DNA from: Pseudoscleropodium purum
Lineage: Eukaryota; Streptophyta; Bryopsida; Hypnales; Brachytheciaceae
Length of the DNA stretch: 64,000 bases
NCBI GenBank assembly: GCA_963969395.1
Contig: OZ017802.1
Span: forward strand, 22,041,410 to 22,105,409
Reading direction: 5' to 3'
The notes beneath the pieces are model-generated. The model made no database searches and had not been told where the DNA came from. It saw only the letters and a list, made by a program, of their open reading frames with translations. Below are positions 23,917 through 36,400 of the stretch, piece by piece. A program made the position numbers and the translations under genes. Numbering within the stretch: the first letter of the stretch is position 1; each line of letters begins with the position of its first letter.

Positions 23917-25409
23917 TTAGTTGATGTCTTTTCTACTTCCATCCGCTTCAAGCTTCTCCATCACATTGGTCAACTTCAAATTCTCTTCTTCCAAATATTC
24001 ATCTTCCGTCCTCATCCTCCTATTCTTTAACCTCTCCTTTAGCATCTCCTTCATCATCTTCCCCGCCTGCTTCTTGTCATGATGATCAAAGCCGCAGTCC
24101 TCTAAATCCCACTTCCATTCTCTGACGATCCCTACTAACAAGAAAATCCAGACGCTCCCATTTTTCAGTTTCTAGGTTCAACAAAGCAAACCTTCTTGGC
24201 ACCAAGGCGCCCCTATGCCATATTTTGTACCCGTCACACCTTGAATCAATCACGAAGTAATCTCGGAGAAAAACGCTGATGAGTACATACTTGTCACAAA
24301 ACGAGGCCTGCACGAATGTTTCCAGAAAAATATCGCATTCATTCTGCGTTGGGCTTGGATCACTGGTTTCAAACAGCTCGTCAAACAAATCCAAGGGCAT
24401 AGAACAAACTTCATCCCACCGTTTGTTGGTGCTCGATGAACATGCAATTCAGTAGTGCGAGTATCTTCGTCCCAATGAGATGATACAGCGTACAGATGTC
24501 CGTCCCAACAACCCAAGTCAACAACTGAAGAATATTCGGAGCAGGCACACTCCAAGGTGCTCCATATACCTATTGCCAAATCATAAAGCATGAAGCATGG
24601 ACCTTCATACATTGATACGTATAGATTGCCATTGTGACATACACTACCATGTGGGGGAGAGATGAGAAGACCTCAAATTCGGTCAGCTCAAACGGGAAGG
24701 GTTGGATTTTATGATCCCAAGCTCTGGTGAAAGAATCGTAAACAAAAGTTCGTATTGTTCGTATTTCTATGGTTCCTATTTCTGCGATGACCAATTGAAA
24801 GGTATTGTCAACTTGGTTCACAACCAAGCCCTTTAAATTCCAATCCCTGGGATATGATCTTCCATCCGTGTACAATGGAGGTAGCTTATGTTGCATCCTT
24901 GTGCAGAGATCAAAAACTGTGAAAATCCAATAATCAGGCCATTTATGGTCTTCAACGAAGACTAAATAACCCCCAGCATTCCACATGGGAGGATAGTCAT
25001 CCCTGGTTCCAATCGGTGTAGGAATTGGCAATTGGTGCCATTCATTAGAGATCTGGTCATACTCCATGAAGAGTTGCCAAATGCCCTTTGGATGGGCTAA
25101 ATAGAAGAAAGGCTTCTTGGTGAGAGGATTTGCATGGGCCTCCAAAAACTTCTCATCATAAGTCCTTGCACTCAAATCCTTACACATGAGGCGCAACTAG
25201 AAAAACTCTCAAAATGGCAACTTGGCAAAAATCCTCCACAAATCAATATGATGTTGTAGATTGCCCCACAACTTGGGATCCATCTCTTTCGTGGGGTCAA
25301 GGATCATCTTGGGAGGGAGAGGTGCAAGTATGGATGGCCTAGTGACTTGAGCAAGATGCGGATAGCTTTGACAATTCGAATAATACGACGCCATGAAATA
25401 CCCTTGCAA
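23917..25409 (-). pseudogene. Broken F-box/kelch-type gene
   Basis: The minus strand encodes MDPKLWGNLQHHIDLWRIFAKLPF, an F-box start. It is followed in the same frame by two stops (TGA 25209-25211, TAG 25197-25199) separated by three codons, then LRLMCKDLSARTYDEKF and about 190 residues of kelch/galactose-oxidase-like repeat (GGYLVFVEDHKW, TVFDLCTRM, FVYDSFTRAWD). The frame shifts at a five-base C run (24653-24657), where the continuation becomes CHNGNLYVSMYEGPCFMLYD. It shifts again near 24,420-24,440, giving KRWDEVCSMPLDLFDELF and later APRRF-like ALVPRRFALLNLETEKWERLDF. A third change near 24,110-24,140 would join a K/E-rich coiled-coil tail (KKQAGKMMKEMLKERLKNRR) ending at 23917. Intact members are SCF E3 substrate adaptors. 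Two stops plus two or three shifts make this a pseudogene, unless the assembly is faulty. Confidence 0.8.
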
Positions 25410-26740
25410 TTAACTCTTGATTGTGATGAAGAAGTCCTCAAAGAATAGAATCTGAAATAATTACATACAAGACATGTCAAATACAAAAAAAAATGATTTG
25501 AAATGTCATTAGTATTATAGGAAAACACCTATATAATATAAAGATTGTTGGTTCATCCACTAATCACTACATCAATCTAGACAAAAAAACAATCCTGCTC
25601 CAAACCAATGCAAGCACATAACGTTGGTTAGCACCTTCTTCCACAACATACTTAATAGAACTTAAGCCTAAAGAACTGAGGAGTCCTTTCTAGATGATTG
25701 TATCAATTTCCTTGTTTCCATAACTGATCAGGTAAGAAAGAATGACAAAATGTAGATTGAAAGAAGAGCATCATGTTTTATCAACTTTATATTGAGCTTG
25801 TAGTCATTGATTTACTCAACTCTCATGTATGATGTGAAGAAACACGGAATTCCAAAATCCTTTAGGAATCCTGTAGAGCAATCCTTTAGGATTCAAATTT
25901 TCTAAACAAAAACTCAACAGCAATGACACGGCAGAGCCCCAGAAACACCAAAAACAACGCACACAGAAATCACAAAAAAATAGGAAACGACAATGCTACA
26001 GGAAGCAACCACTAAGCAGACTCCCATACACATAGTTTCCTTCAATTAAAATTAGAATCAGAAAAAATTGATCATTTGAAACCAACCTCAACAGCAAAGT
26101 CTTGGAATATTCACTGCACATCTTGAATAGTCAAATGCTAGCCACAAAGAACCAATCGTAAATCTCACACCAATGCAGGAAAAAAACACGACAAAAATGC
26201 AGAATTCCCGACTCCTTTCAACACCTATCTCACAGAAAATCCTTAAGAGATTTAAGACTATTCCAGGCCAAAACACCAGCTGGCTAATCATCCTCAATCT
26301 AAGAGTGCATTATCCGCAATCAGAGCTCAACTGTCGTCAAAAGTGGGCTTTCTGCCACAAAATCTAAATTCCACATAAACCCAATTGCATCCAAAACTAG
26401 AAAAACGAACAGAAATAGAGAGATCCAAGAGCTTCAACAGGAGCAATCCAGAACTCTACAGCCAAACGAAGCAAGCGCTTGAGATGTACCAGTAAACCCT
26501 AGAAGCTCCTAAACCCCAATAGTCTCTTAGTCCAACAGGCTGGAAATTTACTGCGTAAAATCACCACTCAAGGTTCAAGCTAGCATTTACAATAGATCCA
26601 GGACATCAAATACAATGAAAACCAGTCGAAATAGATAATAATTTCGTAAAACAGCAATTATGCCGCAAAGAGCACGCTCTTAGCAAATTCTCCAGTCACA
26701 CATTCTTTTAACTCCAGAAACAATTGATTGTTTGCAGAAA
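25410..26740 (-). other. Probable old leader/promoter of the F-box gene
   Basis: Read on the minus strand, about 26,600-25,480 is U-rich with scattered purine-rich islands, as in plant 5-prime leaders and leader introns. GC is higher than in the AT desert further right. No protein frame was supported. The assignment as upstream region of the F-box remnant rests only on position and composition. Confidence 0.3.
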
Positions 26741-29265
26741 CGAGACAAAACTTGCTCAACAACATGCATTATTTTGTCACAGAAAAGAGAATATTGCTTG
26801 TTAAGAAATCATACCCAATGGAGAGATGCAACTGGTTTGAATCACAGGAATTGGAGGAAATGCGTCATGCAGTGATACCCTTGCACCGGTGCACCTGCAG
26901 TTGGGAACCCAAGATGGATACAAGGGTTTGAAACAATGTATGTGCAAAGAACTTGTTCATGAAAATGGAAATAGAGAGCTTGCGATGGTAGGCATCAAAC
27001 TAGGAATGTGATGAAAGGTGAAAGGTGCAAGCAACATGTGGATTAAGAAGCAATTTGGAGGCGCGCCAATTGCTCATAGGAATTATAAACGGTACATGTT
27101 AACTTTCAGTTGTGCATATTGCATGATTCTACAATTGTAGTTTCTTTTTGTTTTTTTCAAACAAATGAAATGGAAATTCCATTGCAAAATAAAAGAATAT
27201 AAGGCCCACCAAACATAAGTGGCTTGGTAGAAGGACCAATACAAACAAGCACTAGAAGAAAACAATGTTTTTTAGGATGTTTTAAAGAGACAGGCATGTT
27301 TTCTGAAACATGAGCTCTAGAATGCAATGGATGCCTAGGGAGTGAGAATTTTTTAGGATGTTCAGACAAACGTGTAGATGTCAAATGTAAGATAGGTAAA
27401 TGTTTGATTTGACAAGAATATTAAGTGAAACATTGCAAGAAACATCCATGCATTTTTTAAAACATCTTGTTTGCTTGGGGAAGTTCTCATGGGGTCTAGT
27501 TGGAAATTGACCGACTATAGAAACTAGGGAAGATGGGTAGTTGTATAGATTACTATTTGCACAATTGGACAATTAGGTTTTGAGGTGTCGGCAAATGTAG
27601 CTTGGGTTTGTAGATTTCCAAATTAGACTTTAAGTATTTGGATTTAGGGGTTATTGTTTTATGTGGTCCAACAAGCAAGTTGGCCTGTTTGCATGCTTGT
27701 TATAGGTAGGCATTTCCATTTCAAATAGCAAATTGTGGTGTTAGGCCCAACCTGAGTGGATTTAGGTGACAGGTTGGGTAGTAGGTTGGGAGTTATATTT
27801 ATACAGTGTCAATTTGTTAAAGTGAAATCATTATATAATTTTGTTAATCACTGTACAATTTTTTCATGACTAGTTCAAATAGAATGACTCAAAGCTTTAC
27901 ATATACACAAAATATATTATTTTAGAAAAAAAATTCAAAATTTTTTATTTTGACTTTTTTTGATTTTGGGGGGGGGGGCTACTCGACAAGTTCAGTTCTA
28001 GCCTTTTTGTGGTATAACTTTTGGTCTCACCACCAATTGAAATAAAATTATATTCCTATAAAGCTAATTGGTTTTTATATCTTATAATAAAATTTTAAGA
28101 AAATTCACCAGAAATAGAGGTAATAGGAACTTGCCCTTTTTTTCACTTAAGGGAACAATGGGACGTCAAGGGTGAATTTTTGGTGAATTGGACAATTTCT
28201 CTTGTTCATTTTATTTTATTTATGGATTTTTGGAAACTAATTTTTTTGCCAACTTTAACAAACTAGTATGATATAAAGGCAACTTTTCAAATTATAAAAG
28301 AAGTTTTAACATTATAAAAAACAACCTTTCGTGTTATGAAAGTCATATTTTACACATGCACCAAGGTGCAACAATTTAATAATGTAAAGAAGCTGGAAGC
28401 TTAGCTATTTTCTAAGGATTTTTTGGGACATTTTTTTAGTGTAATTATGGTTTATATCTTCTTCCAAACAACAAGTAAAACTGGAAACAAAACAATGATT
28501 TTGCACCAACTTCTATTATATGTTGCACTCATTTCATTTTCCATGGAGGGCTTTAAAATAATTGGATTGCAAATAGATTAGAAGACATTGCACTCTTCAT
28601 ATCATAGCCATATTCAATATTTCTAACGCAAATTCTTCTTTGCATGTTTAGAAACAATTTTGTTATCATCTTGAAATTCTATGAGGCAATTTTTCTCCTA
28701 TAAATTAAAATTCTATCCAATTTCAATATATCATTATTAAAAAATTATCTTTAAAATATAGGTAAAATAACAGTATTGAAAAAGTAAATATTCACCTTTT
28801 GCTATTATATCTATGAGTGATATCTAAATCCAAAATGCAAAAGCATCACATTTTGGTGTTGACAAAACTTTAAAGTAAAAGTTATCCTAAAGTACACATT
28901 ATTTGAATTAGTTATTTTTAAGAGTGACGTTTTCTTTAAGTGTAGCTTCAACGTTGAACATTTAATTTTCAGGATGAATGATTATGATTTTTCTATTCAA
29001 CATTTTGTGCAAGGGTGTCCACTTCAAATCTTCATTTTCTATTGTTGAGGGCTCTTTTAAATTAGCAAGATGTGAAATACATCTTGCAAGGAAAATTACA
29101 ATTGATCTTTGATTTCACAAGATATAGAATACATTTAAAGAAATTGAGAGAATTTTGAAAGCTTATAGTTTTTGTTGAGACTAACATTTTGAATTTGACT
29201 TGAGACAAGAGGAATGATAGAAAGACTACAAATGACTTGCACACATTAGCAAGGGCTTAAGATTT
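26741..29265. other. AT-rich gene-free DNA
   Basis: No gene was recognised. An 11-base G homopolymer lies at 27968-27978. CACTAGAAGAAAAC at 27250 resembles the CACTA end at 62317, but no matching right end was found. Confidence 0.5.
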
Positions 29266-29506
29266 CACTACAAGTAAATTTCTAGAAATTCTTAGGGATT
29301 AAGGTAAAACAGTGACCACATGTGAAAAATTAGGTGAAAATAAATCACATAGCATTTTTTCCAAAAAAGGTCACTTGCATTGGCATTTGAATAATATGGC
29401 ATCCAAAGAGGATGAAGAGGCATGCCATGTCAGTATACTTTAATGCCATTTTAGAATTTTAACATTGTCATAGTAAACGTCAGTTAAGATGTCTTTTGTT
29501 GCATAT

Positions 29507-29612
29507 AGATGTTTTTTGTGATGTCAATAGAAACGCTCTTTATGACATTGAGATGTTTTTTGTGATGCCAACTAAAACGTCCTCTGTAATGTCAAGATGT
29601 TTTCTGTGAGAC
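29507..29612. repeat. 44-bp subterminal tandem repeat, about 2.5 copies
   Basis: The copies starting near 29507 and 29551 read AGATGTTTTTTGTGATGTCAA and AGATGTTTTTTGTGATGCCAA. A third partial copy, AGATGTTTTCTGTGAGACAA, starts at about 29595. The copies diverge towards their 3-prime halves. The array lies inside the CACTA-like element. Confidence 0.65.
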
Positions 29613-29790
29613 AACATTGTGTTCATTATAATACTTAAATCTAAAATTATGTTTTTAATAATAAAAAATTATGTTTTAAATGTCCCATATAGTTTGTCTT
29701 CCCTCCTACCACCCCTCTTGTACAAATAACTTGCCTTCTCATGTCAAAATATTGACAATAAGACTTTTCAAGTCATTCAATATTATTGTC

Positions 29791-30070
29791 AATATGGTGT
29801 ATTGTGTATAATGTAGGATGTATAATTTATTGTGTATGTTGTATAATATATGGCATATTGAGTATGATGTATAATATATTGTGTACAGTATATAATATAT
29901 TGTATATAATGTATGGTGTATAATATATGGCATATTGTATATGGTGTATAATATATTGTGTACAGTATATAATATATTGTATATAATGTATGTTGTATAA
30001 TGTATGGCATATTGTATATGGTGTATAATATATTGTGTACAATATATAATGTATTGTATATGGCATATAT
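29791..30070. repeat. AT minisatellite with 77-bp higher-order period
   Basis: Units built from TGTATAATATATTG, TATGGTGTA and TATGGCATATTG recur throughout. The marker GGCATATTG occurs at 29852, 29929 and 30006, exactly 77 bp apart, followed by a shortened copy at 30062. The apparent open frames on the minus strand (Y, I, H and T repeats) are artefacts of the array. The composition suggests slippage-prone, easily melted DNA. Confidence 0.85.
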
Positions 30071-31164
30071 CTAAGCTAACATCAAAATTGATGCCTCAAA
30101 AAACGTCTCAAAAAACATTTGAAGGTCAAAATCAGTATTGTTAAAAATAATATTCAAATTCTCTAAGTTGATGTCATTTTAACAATATGAAAATTTTCAA
30201 AAAACATGACGTCAACTACCACCTTATGTTTCAGTCAAGTGAAAAAAATCTTATGTGGCATTACTTGCTTTGTGGCACTTATGTGGTTGCTACATGGCGT
30301 ATTTTGGGCACCTTTTTAAATTGTGTTTGTTGTGATGTTTCTCTAAAAACAAGGTATGTTTTTTTAGATTTCATCTTGTTTTTACCATGTCAATCTTGAC
30401 AGATTTTTCTAAACATCCGTAGTACACATGTGTGATGTTTTAGAAAACATGTAGATACATTTCAGCACTTGTCAAAAAAATCACAAATTTCTTATAGTGA
30501 AGACTAAGACACAGACTAACTTAACAAGACTAGCAACTAGAAGGACGCTCAACAATCGGATACTACAGTTGTCGGGGCTCTCACGGCCAATCATAGGGTG
30601 ATGCCCTACTACATCAAAGCCCGTTATAGGATCCTTAGGGTTGTTTAAATTGATTCTTAAAATTCATTTATCTAACACTTACTAGCCAACTAAAGCACCC
30701 CATATAGATTAAATAGTAGAGTCTTACCATACTAAATGTTCATGATATGTACAACACCTTGTCTTAAGAGTATTAAGTTTGTAATACTACAAGAAACAAC
30801 AAGGGCAACTATCTCTTTTGTCATCAATTAACACTTCTCTACTTACTTTAAATGTTTTTTTGTTAGTCATAAAGTGAATCTTTGACATAATCTTCTTTGC
30901 TATTTACTTCAACTACTTTAAATGTCTTTTACTTAAAAGTTATGTCAAATTGTATAGTTTAACTATTTTGTAGGATGTTTTGTGTCATTTGGATGATTCA
31001 ATTAGGATGACCTCAAAGATGGATCCAATTTTAGAGGGGAGGAGGGCATTGATTTGCAATCAATTTCAATAAAAGGTATTGGATGTTCCCTCATTATAAT
31101 TTTTTTTTAATTTTGTACATAAAAAAATGGAAAATTCTCAAATCACCCTTTAGTGTTTTGGGCA

Positions 31165-32345
31165 CAATGATTTTTATTGAATTTAAGCCTAATGAATGAA
31201 ATGACATTTATCAAATCTAGTTCTTATTCCCATTGGAAAATGATTTAAAATTCAACAACTTAATGCAATTTGAACTTTGGGCTTACAACCATAAAGTATT
31301 AATTTTTTAATTTTAGAATGACATTGATGGTAATTGGATTGCACCATAGTGTTTTACACTATAACATAAACCTACAGAGAAAATTTCAGTTTTTTAAGCA
31401 TATTTTTGTATTTGACATGAAGTTTTTTTACTTTTTATTAAAAAATTCACAATAATTTTAAAATTTCACAAAAACATCAAAAAAATTTAAGACTTATAGA
31501 TGACCTGTAATTACATCTTTTAAAATTATGTGCGAAATTTCATTCATATATAGTTGTAGAATAGGTATATATAGAGGAAGGGACTTTGAAGTTTGGAAAA
31601 ATGGCCACAGATCTATTCTTTTGGGATTAATTTGGAATGCATGACAAGCCTAAATATGGCTTTTGGATGACAAACCAAACTTAAAGGATGAAATTCAACA
31701 ATCTTTCATCCACATTTTATTGGTTAGTATTGAAGATTATTCTTGTTATAACACACAAAAAATCTTTTGGGACATCCAAGGATTTGTTAAAAATGAAGAA
31801 GTGTATGCCATGGATTACAAAAGATACCTTTTTAGTATATTTTATCAAATCCTACCTCCTTGTTTTTTATTTGAATTTGAGCTATGTAAAAAACTCTTTA
31901 AAATTTGATACCAACTAATGAAATGAAGCTTATTGAGTCTACTTTCTCTTCCAATTTGAAACTTTAAAAAAATTCCTTAACTTGAACAATTTATTGCAAT
32001 TCAAACAATGGGCTTACTATAATGGTCTATTGATTTCTATTTACGGAATGACACAAGTTTTCTTATTGAATCTACGACATTCTTCACTATAATGATTCAT
32101 ATCGAACATTAGAAGGGATTTTAGTAAGAGGAAGGCTGTTTCAAATTTGTTACTTTAAAACAACTCCTTAACTTGAACAATTTATTGCAATTCAAACAAT
32201 GGGCTTACTACAATGGTCTATTGATTTCTATTTACGGAATGACACAAATTTTTTTATTGAACCTATGACATTCTTTACTATAATTGTTGATATGGAACAT
32301 TAGAAGGGATTTTAGTAAGAGGAAGGCTATTTCAAATTTGTTCCT
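31165..32345. repeat. 191-bp tandem duplication plus an older diverged copy
   Basis: The segments 31950-32140 and 32141-32340 are about 93 percent alike with a period of 191 bp. Marker TTGAACAATTTATTGCAATT lies at 31982 and 32173; AGAAGGGATTTTAGTAAGAG lies at about 32111 and 32302. An older copy at 31165-31370 shares GGGCTTACAAxxAT and TAGAATGACA blocks, at perhaps 60 percent. No coding sequence is supported; the open frames at 31663-31918 are AT-driven. Confidence 0.75.
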
Positions 32346-32444
32346 TTGTTGTTATTTGTCAAATTTTTTTAATAATTAAAAATTAATTAAAATTCTAAAA
32401 GATTCTAAAAAAAACTTTAAAACAAAAATTCAATTTAAAAAAAT

Positions 32445-32562
32445 ATTATTATGTAACGAGGCAATCATCATGCCACATCAAGCAGCTTCTAGGCTGGGTT
32501 CATACAATTTTGAAACCTTTGGGAATTCACAACCCTCTACACAAGTTGAAGAACATCTAATG
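32445..32562 (-). mobile_element. Family B element fragment (CATTAGATG ... GAGGGTTGTGAATTCCC)
   Basis: On the minus strand this reads CATTAGATGTTCTTCAACTT, then GAGGGTTGTGAATTCCC, and continues to GCTGCTTGATGTGGCATGATG. It matches 60648-60770 (plus strand) over some 120 bp at about 70 percent, including the exact 17-mer GAGGGTTGTGAATTCCC. Only one end is clear. Confidence 0.55.
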
Positions 32563-33444
32563 AAATCTTTAGATTTTTGGGGATCAATCAAAATTAGATA
32601 TGAATTTTCTTCACTTTTCTTTAAAAAAAAAGTCATTGTAATTTGAAATCCATACTAATAAATCCAAAAAATTTATGACTTAATAGAAGACTTGTGAATT
32701 CATCTCTGAAAAAATAAATAAAATAACTAGCACTCAAACTTAGTTGCAATATAAAGCAAACAAAACAAAATAAAGATGTTCAAGAAGATCACATGGTCAT
32801 AGGCTCTATGATCCTTCAAGGGTTAATAATGAGTTTGTTTCGTTGCAAGAAGAAAAGAAGTCTTGTTGTTGTGGAACTAAATTAATTTTGCTCAAATCTA
32901 AAGAGATACTCATTTTCAAATTTCAATTGAAAAGAGTGTCAATAATTGATAGTAGGGTTATCCATAAATCAAGTACAATATATCAAATAGATTTGACCAA
33001 AATCCAAAATGATGCATGATTCATAAAACAATACTTGTTCACTGATTAAAACTCCAAAATAATATATTCATAAACACTCAGATATCCGACTCTTGGAGAT
33101 AATAAACTAGGCACACTACTACGTACGTGCTTTGAATAACCCCTTGTCAAGAAATGTCTCATTCAAACAGTGGGTAGATTATTTCCCGTAATCTCCTCTT
33201 GATGTGTGAAATTCGAGCAATCGATGATTACCGATTTTTCAATCATCAATCACACATTTCATCCATTTTGGACATGCGTTTGCATCAAGCAATCTCCTTA
33301 TTGTCAGAAATTGTGGAAGAAAAAAAAAGTAGGCATTCCTCGTTGGACTTTGCCTTCCTCGTCAACCTTTATTTTTATTTTTTTTTCAGAATTCCCTCTA
33401 CCAGCACTCGGCCAGTTTTGCCAATCTTGACAGACACCATTGGG
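32563..33444. other. Intergenic / downstream flank of the Tudor-like gene
   Basis: The segment lies downstream of the stop codon of the minus-strand gene and probably includes its 3-prime UTR. No separate gene was recognised. Confidence 0.4.
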
Positions 33445-36400
33445 TCATCTTCTTCTCCCTTGCCTGCCAGATCTCTTTGGTTTTGCATAAACTAGATCGT
33501 CCATATTTTTGTATTTGGGTCTTGTTTGTGCTGTTCCTTTTGCAATCAAATGTGGTTCAAGATCGAGCCACTCTAGCTCCTCTTCTTTTCCATCATCATA
33601 CTTGATCTGCAACATTCTACATGTCGGAATTCTTGTTATCAACCCGGGTTAAAGACTCACATAAAGTTGTGTCAAAATTGTTGCTTATGGTGGAATAGTT
33701 ACCAAGTTAGTATGTATGCAGTAGTATCATACACATGCCAATGAACAAACACCTTCAATAACTGTACAAAAACTTAGGTTAAAGATTTAAACAATTAGTG
33801 GCAAAATTGTTTCTTATGATGGCATAGTTACCATGTTAATATGTATGACGTAGTATCATACACATGCCAATAAACAGACACTTCCAATAACCAAATAGAT
33901 TACAGCAGGTACATTGAATTAATTGTACGGTGAATAAGAAAAAATGCATGGTGAATGCAAAAAATGAGAGGGACACTGAATTGTCCAATTAAGGGCAAAG
34001 GTATTCTCATATTAGTAGTTACAAACCTATGTGAATTGAAATTGAGAAAGGACACAACTTTTTCCACAAAACCTTAATATTCTCATTGTACCTTGGAGTC
34101 AACTCCATTCATAATTACGCAGCATTTTGAAAATAGTAAGATTTCAATAGTACCCATAAATGAAAAAACTATTGCTAAGAATCATTGTATGGGATTCGTC
34201 ATTGGCATGTCTATGATAACTAGCATTCTTAAACAAATGCTTCAAACAAAGAATGTTTGTGAGCTGGAGAGAAAATTTGAGATTGCTTGTTGGCAAAATG
34301 TGCTATGCAACTAAAATCTCAAGTTTGGTTGCGGAAACTAGCACACATTTTGTGGTGTAGGTGGTGAAGAATGTAATTTTCAATAGCGAGACTCTAGATT
34401 TGAGTTACCTAGTGTAATATGAATATGCACTTCACAATTGTGGATATTCAATGATGAACAACGGGAAATTGAGTGTTAGAATAGAAACTCAAAAAGGAGT
34501 AGTTAGGTCTTAGATACAAATGCAACATGTCATCTTGAATGGCTGTTGCTTGCCACCTATACATTATTAGTGCCATTGTGATTATGAAATAAGAGCCACC
34601 TGATAGAGTCGTTGTGTAGCATTGTAGCAAGAGACATAGCCTTTGCGAAACTCGCGTTGGCCTTTAATCACTTTCTTCATAGACCTGCCTACCATTGCAT
34701 CACATGTTCCCAAATCTAATATTGTTTCTTTAGCTACAACTTCTTTACTGCAATGCCCCCAAAGTAATCTGACAACCACATTTTATATCTTTCAATACAT
34801 TACACCCACATAATTAACCTTCAACACATTATTCAACACTCTTTAGTAGTTAGTAGGGAGGATGGAAGAAATACAAAGCATCATGTTGAACAAAATTAGA
34901 GAACTTTCAAGAATTCTATTAGAGTAATATTTTTGAAGTTATGAAATGTTGTCCTTGATTTGGCCTCATTCAATTCTTTTTCTTCTACATTGCATTTGAA
35001 TTCTTTATTCAACTTATTGTTTTCGAATGACAAAGCATGCATGTTTGAACTCTAGTCTCATTGAATTGTCTCTCTTTATCTTGAGGTTTTGGTACCACCC
35101 ATACAACTTTGATCCTCTGCCATGAGGGCAATATTTCATGACTTGCAGATTATCTAATGCTTTATGAATAATGACTCTTGAGCTGTCAAAGGCTCACGTC
35201 TCAATGGGAGGAATGTAAAGTAGATTATTGGAGTTGTATTTTTCTTTCATTGAGCTAAAGAAAATATAATTAAAAGAAAGAACTAACTCTTCCTATTCAA
35301 GAATGTTACGTTGGTCATTTTCAAAACATTTCAAGTAATTTGAGACTTGAGAAGAGAGAGACAGACCTCGGTCTCTCTAGCGGTGTTGGAGCTTTTTGTT
35401 TCATGTGAGTGGCAGGATAGCCCGCGTAATCAAAGGCCAAGCTTGGTAACCCCGACGACCTTTTCCGTTTGGCATCCAACTGAAACATCAACAACGTCTG
35501 TGCTGGAGAGAATGGCGGTTGCGACAATGTGGACTGCAGGAGCTTTCTCTTCCTTCCGACCATCGCATGACCGCCTTCTTCCAGCTTTGGAGGAGAATGC
35601 AGCATTTCATCTTCGCCAGCAGCATTTTGGATCCCATCCATCGCTTTTGCAATTCCTGCGTTAGCTCCCAGTTTTCTTATGGCAAATTGTCCATGCAAAG
35701 CTTCTCTGTATGCCTCTACCTTGTAGTCCAACGCTAACTTCCTGGGCCGTAGTGTGCAGGGAGCTTCAAAATCTTTCAGGGAACCTTTCACTGAAGAGAA
35801 AGGGGACATTGACAGAGTAGGTGTTGTCTCTCTCCTCGTGTCTACGGTTGCATCGTTTGATTGAAGATTTGATAGCTGTGTGTATGTGAAACAACAAATT
35901 GATATAAGTTGACTCTGCTGGAGCTAATTCATTACTTTGAAGTTGAGGTGACCAACTACTGTGGGATTCTAGCAAGCTACGCAAAGGGACTCTTACTTGT
36001 TTATTTTTAAAGAATTGAAACTTACGTTTTTACTTAATATAATTTTGAACTTCAACAGTCTGTCCAGAAAGGCAACCAACATTGCATCATCTATCTGACA
36101 AAAATCACTTCAAGTAATATCAGGGCTTTGCTTGACATCGAGACTTGGAAATGATTATTAGCTTGTGCACCATTTGTGGATGAGTTACATGCACAAGCTG
36201 AATATTCACTTGACTGTTTAAACGAAACAAACAAACAATAAAAACAAGGACTTCGGTGATCAACATCCTTCCTTGGGCCGAGTTTAATGGAGCTCAAAAG
36301 TAACTTATCGGAGACACAATCTGGTCCACGATTATGGCAATCGAAAAATTTCGCACTCGGATCTGGAAGTCCGATTGTTGCCCGAAATGAGTTGCAGATG

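Larger units (their letters stand above)
29266..30499. mobile_element. Degenerate CACTA-like element enclosing a minisatellite
   Basis: The left end at 29266 is CACTACAAGTAAATTTCTAG. The complement of the right end (30499 backwards) is CACTATAAGAAATTTGTGAT. Both begin CACTA and agree at about 15 of 19 positions. Subterminal direct repeats occur inside the left part: a 44-bp unit starting AGATGTTTTTTGTGATGxCAA at about 29507 and 29551, with a partial third. Such subterminal repeats are common in CACTA elements. No transposase frame remains and no 3-bp target duplication is visible, so it is old or incomplete. An AT-rich minisatellite occupies the middle. Confidence 0.55.

Noticed and set aside
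27250..27263. CACTAGAAGAAAAC as another CACTA end
   Set aside because: No complementary right end within about 2 kb and no target duplication.
29739..30066. Three long minus-strand open frames rich in Y, I, H and T
   Set aside because: They translate the 77-bp AT minisatellite; there is no start context or domain.
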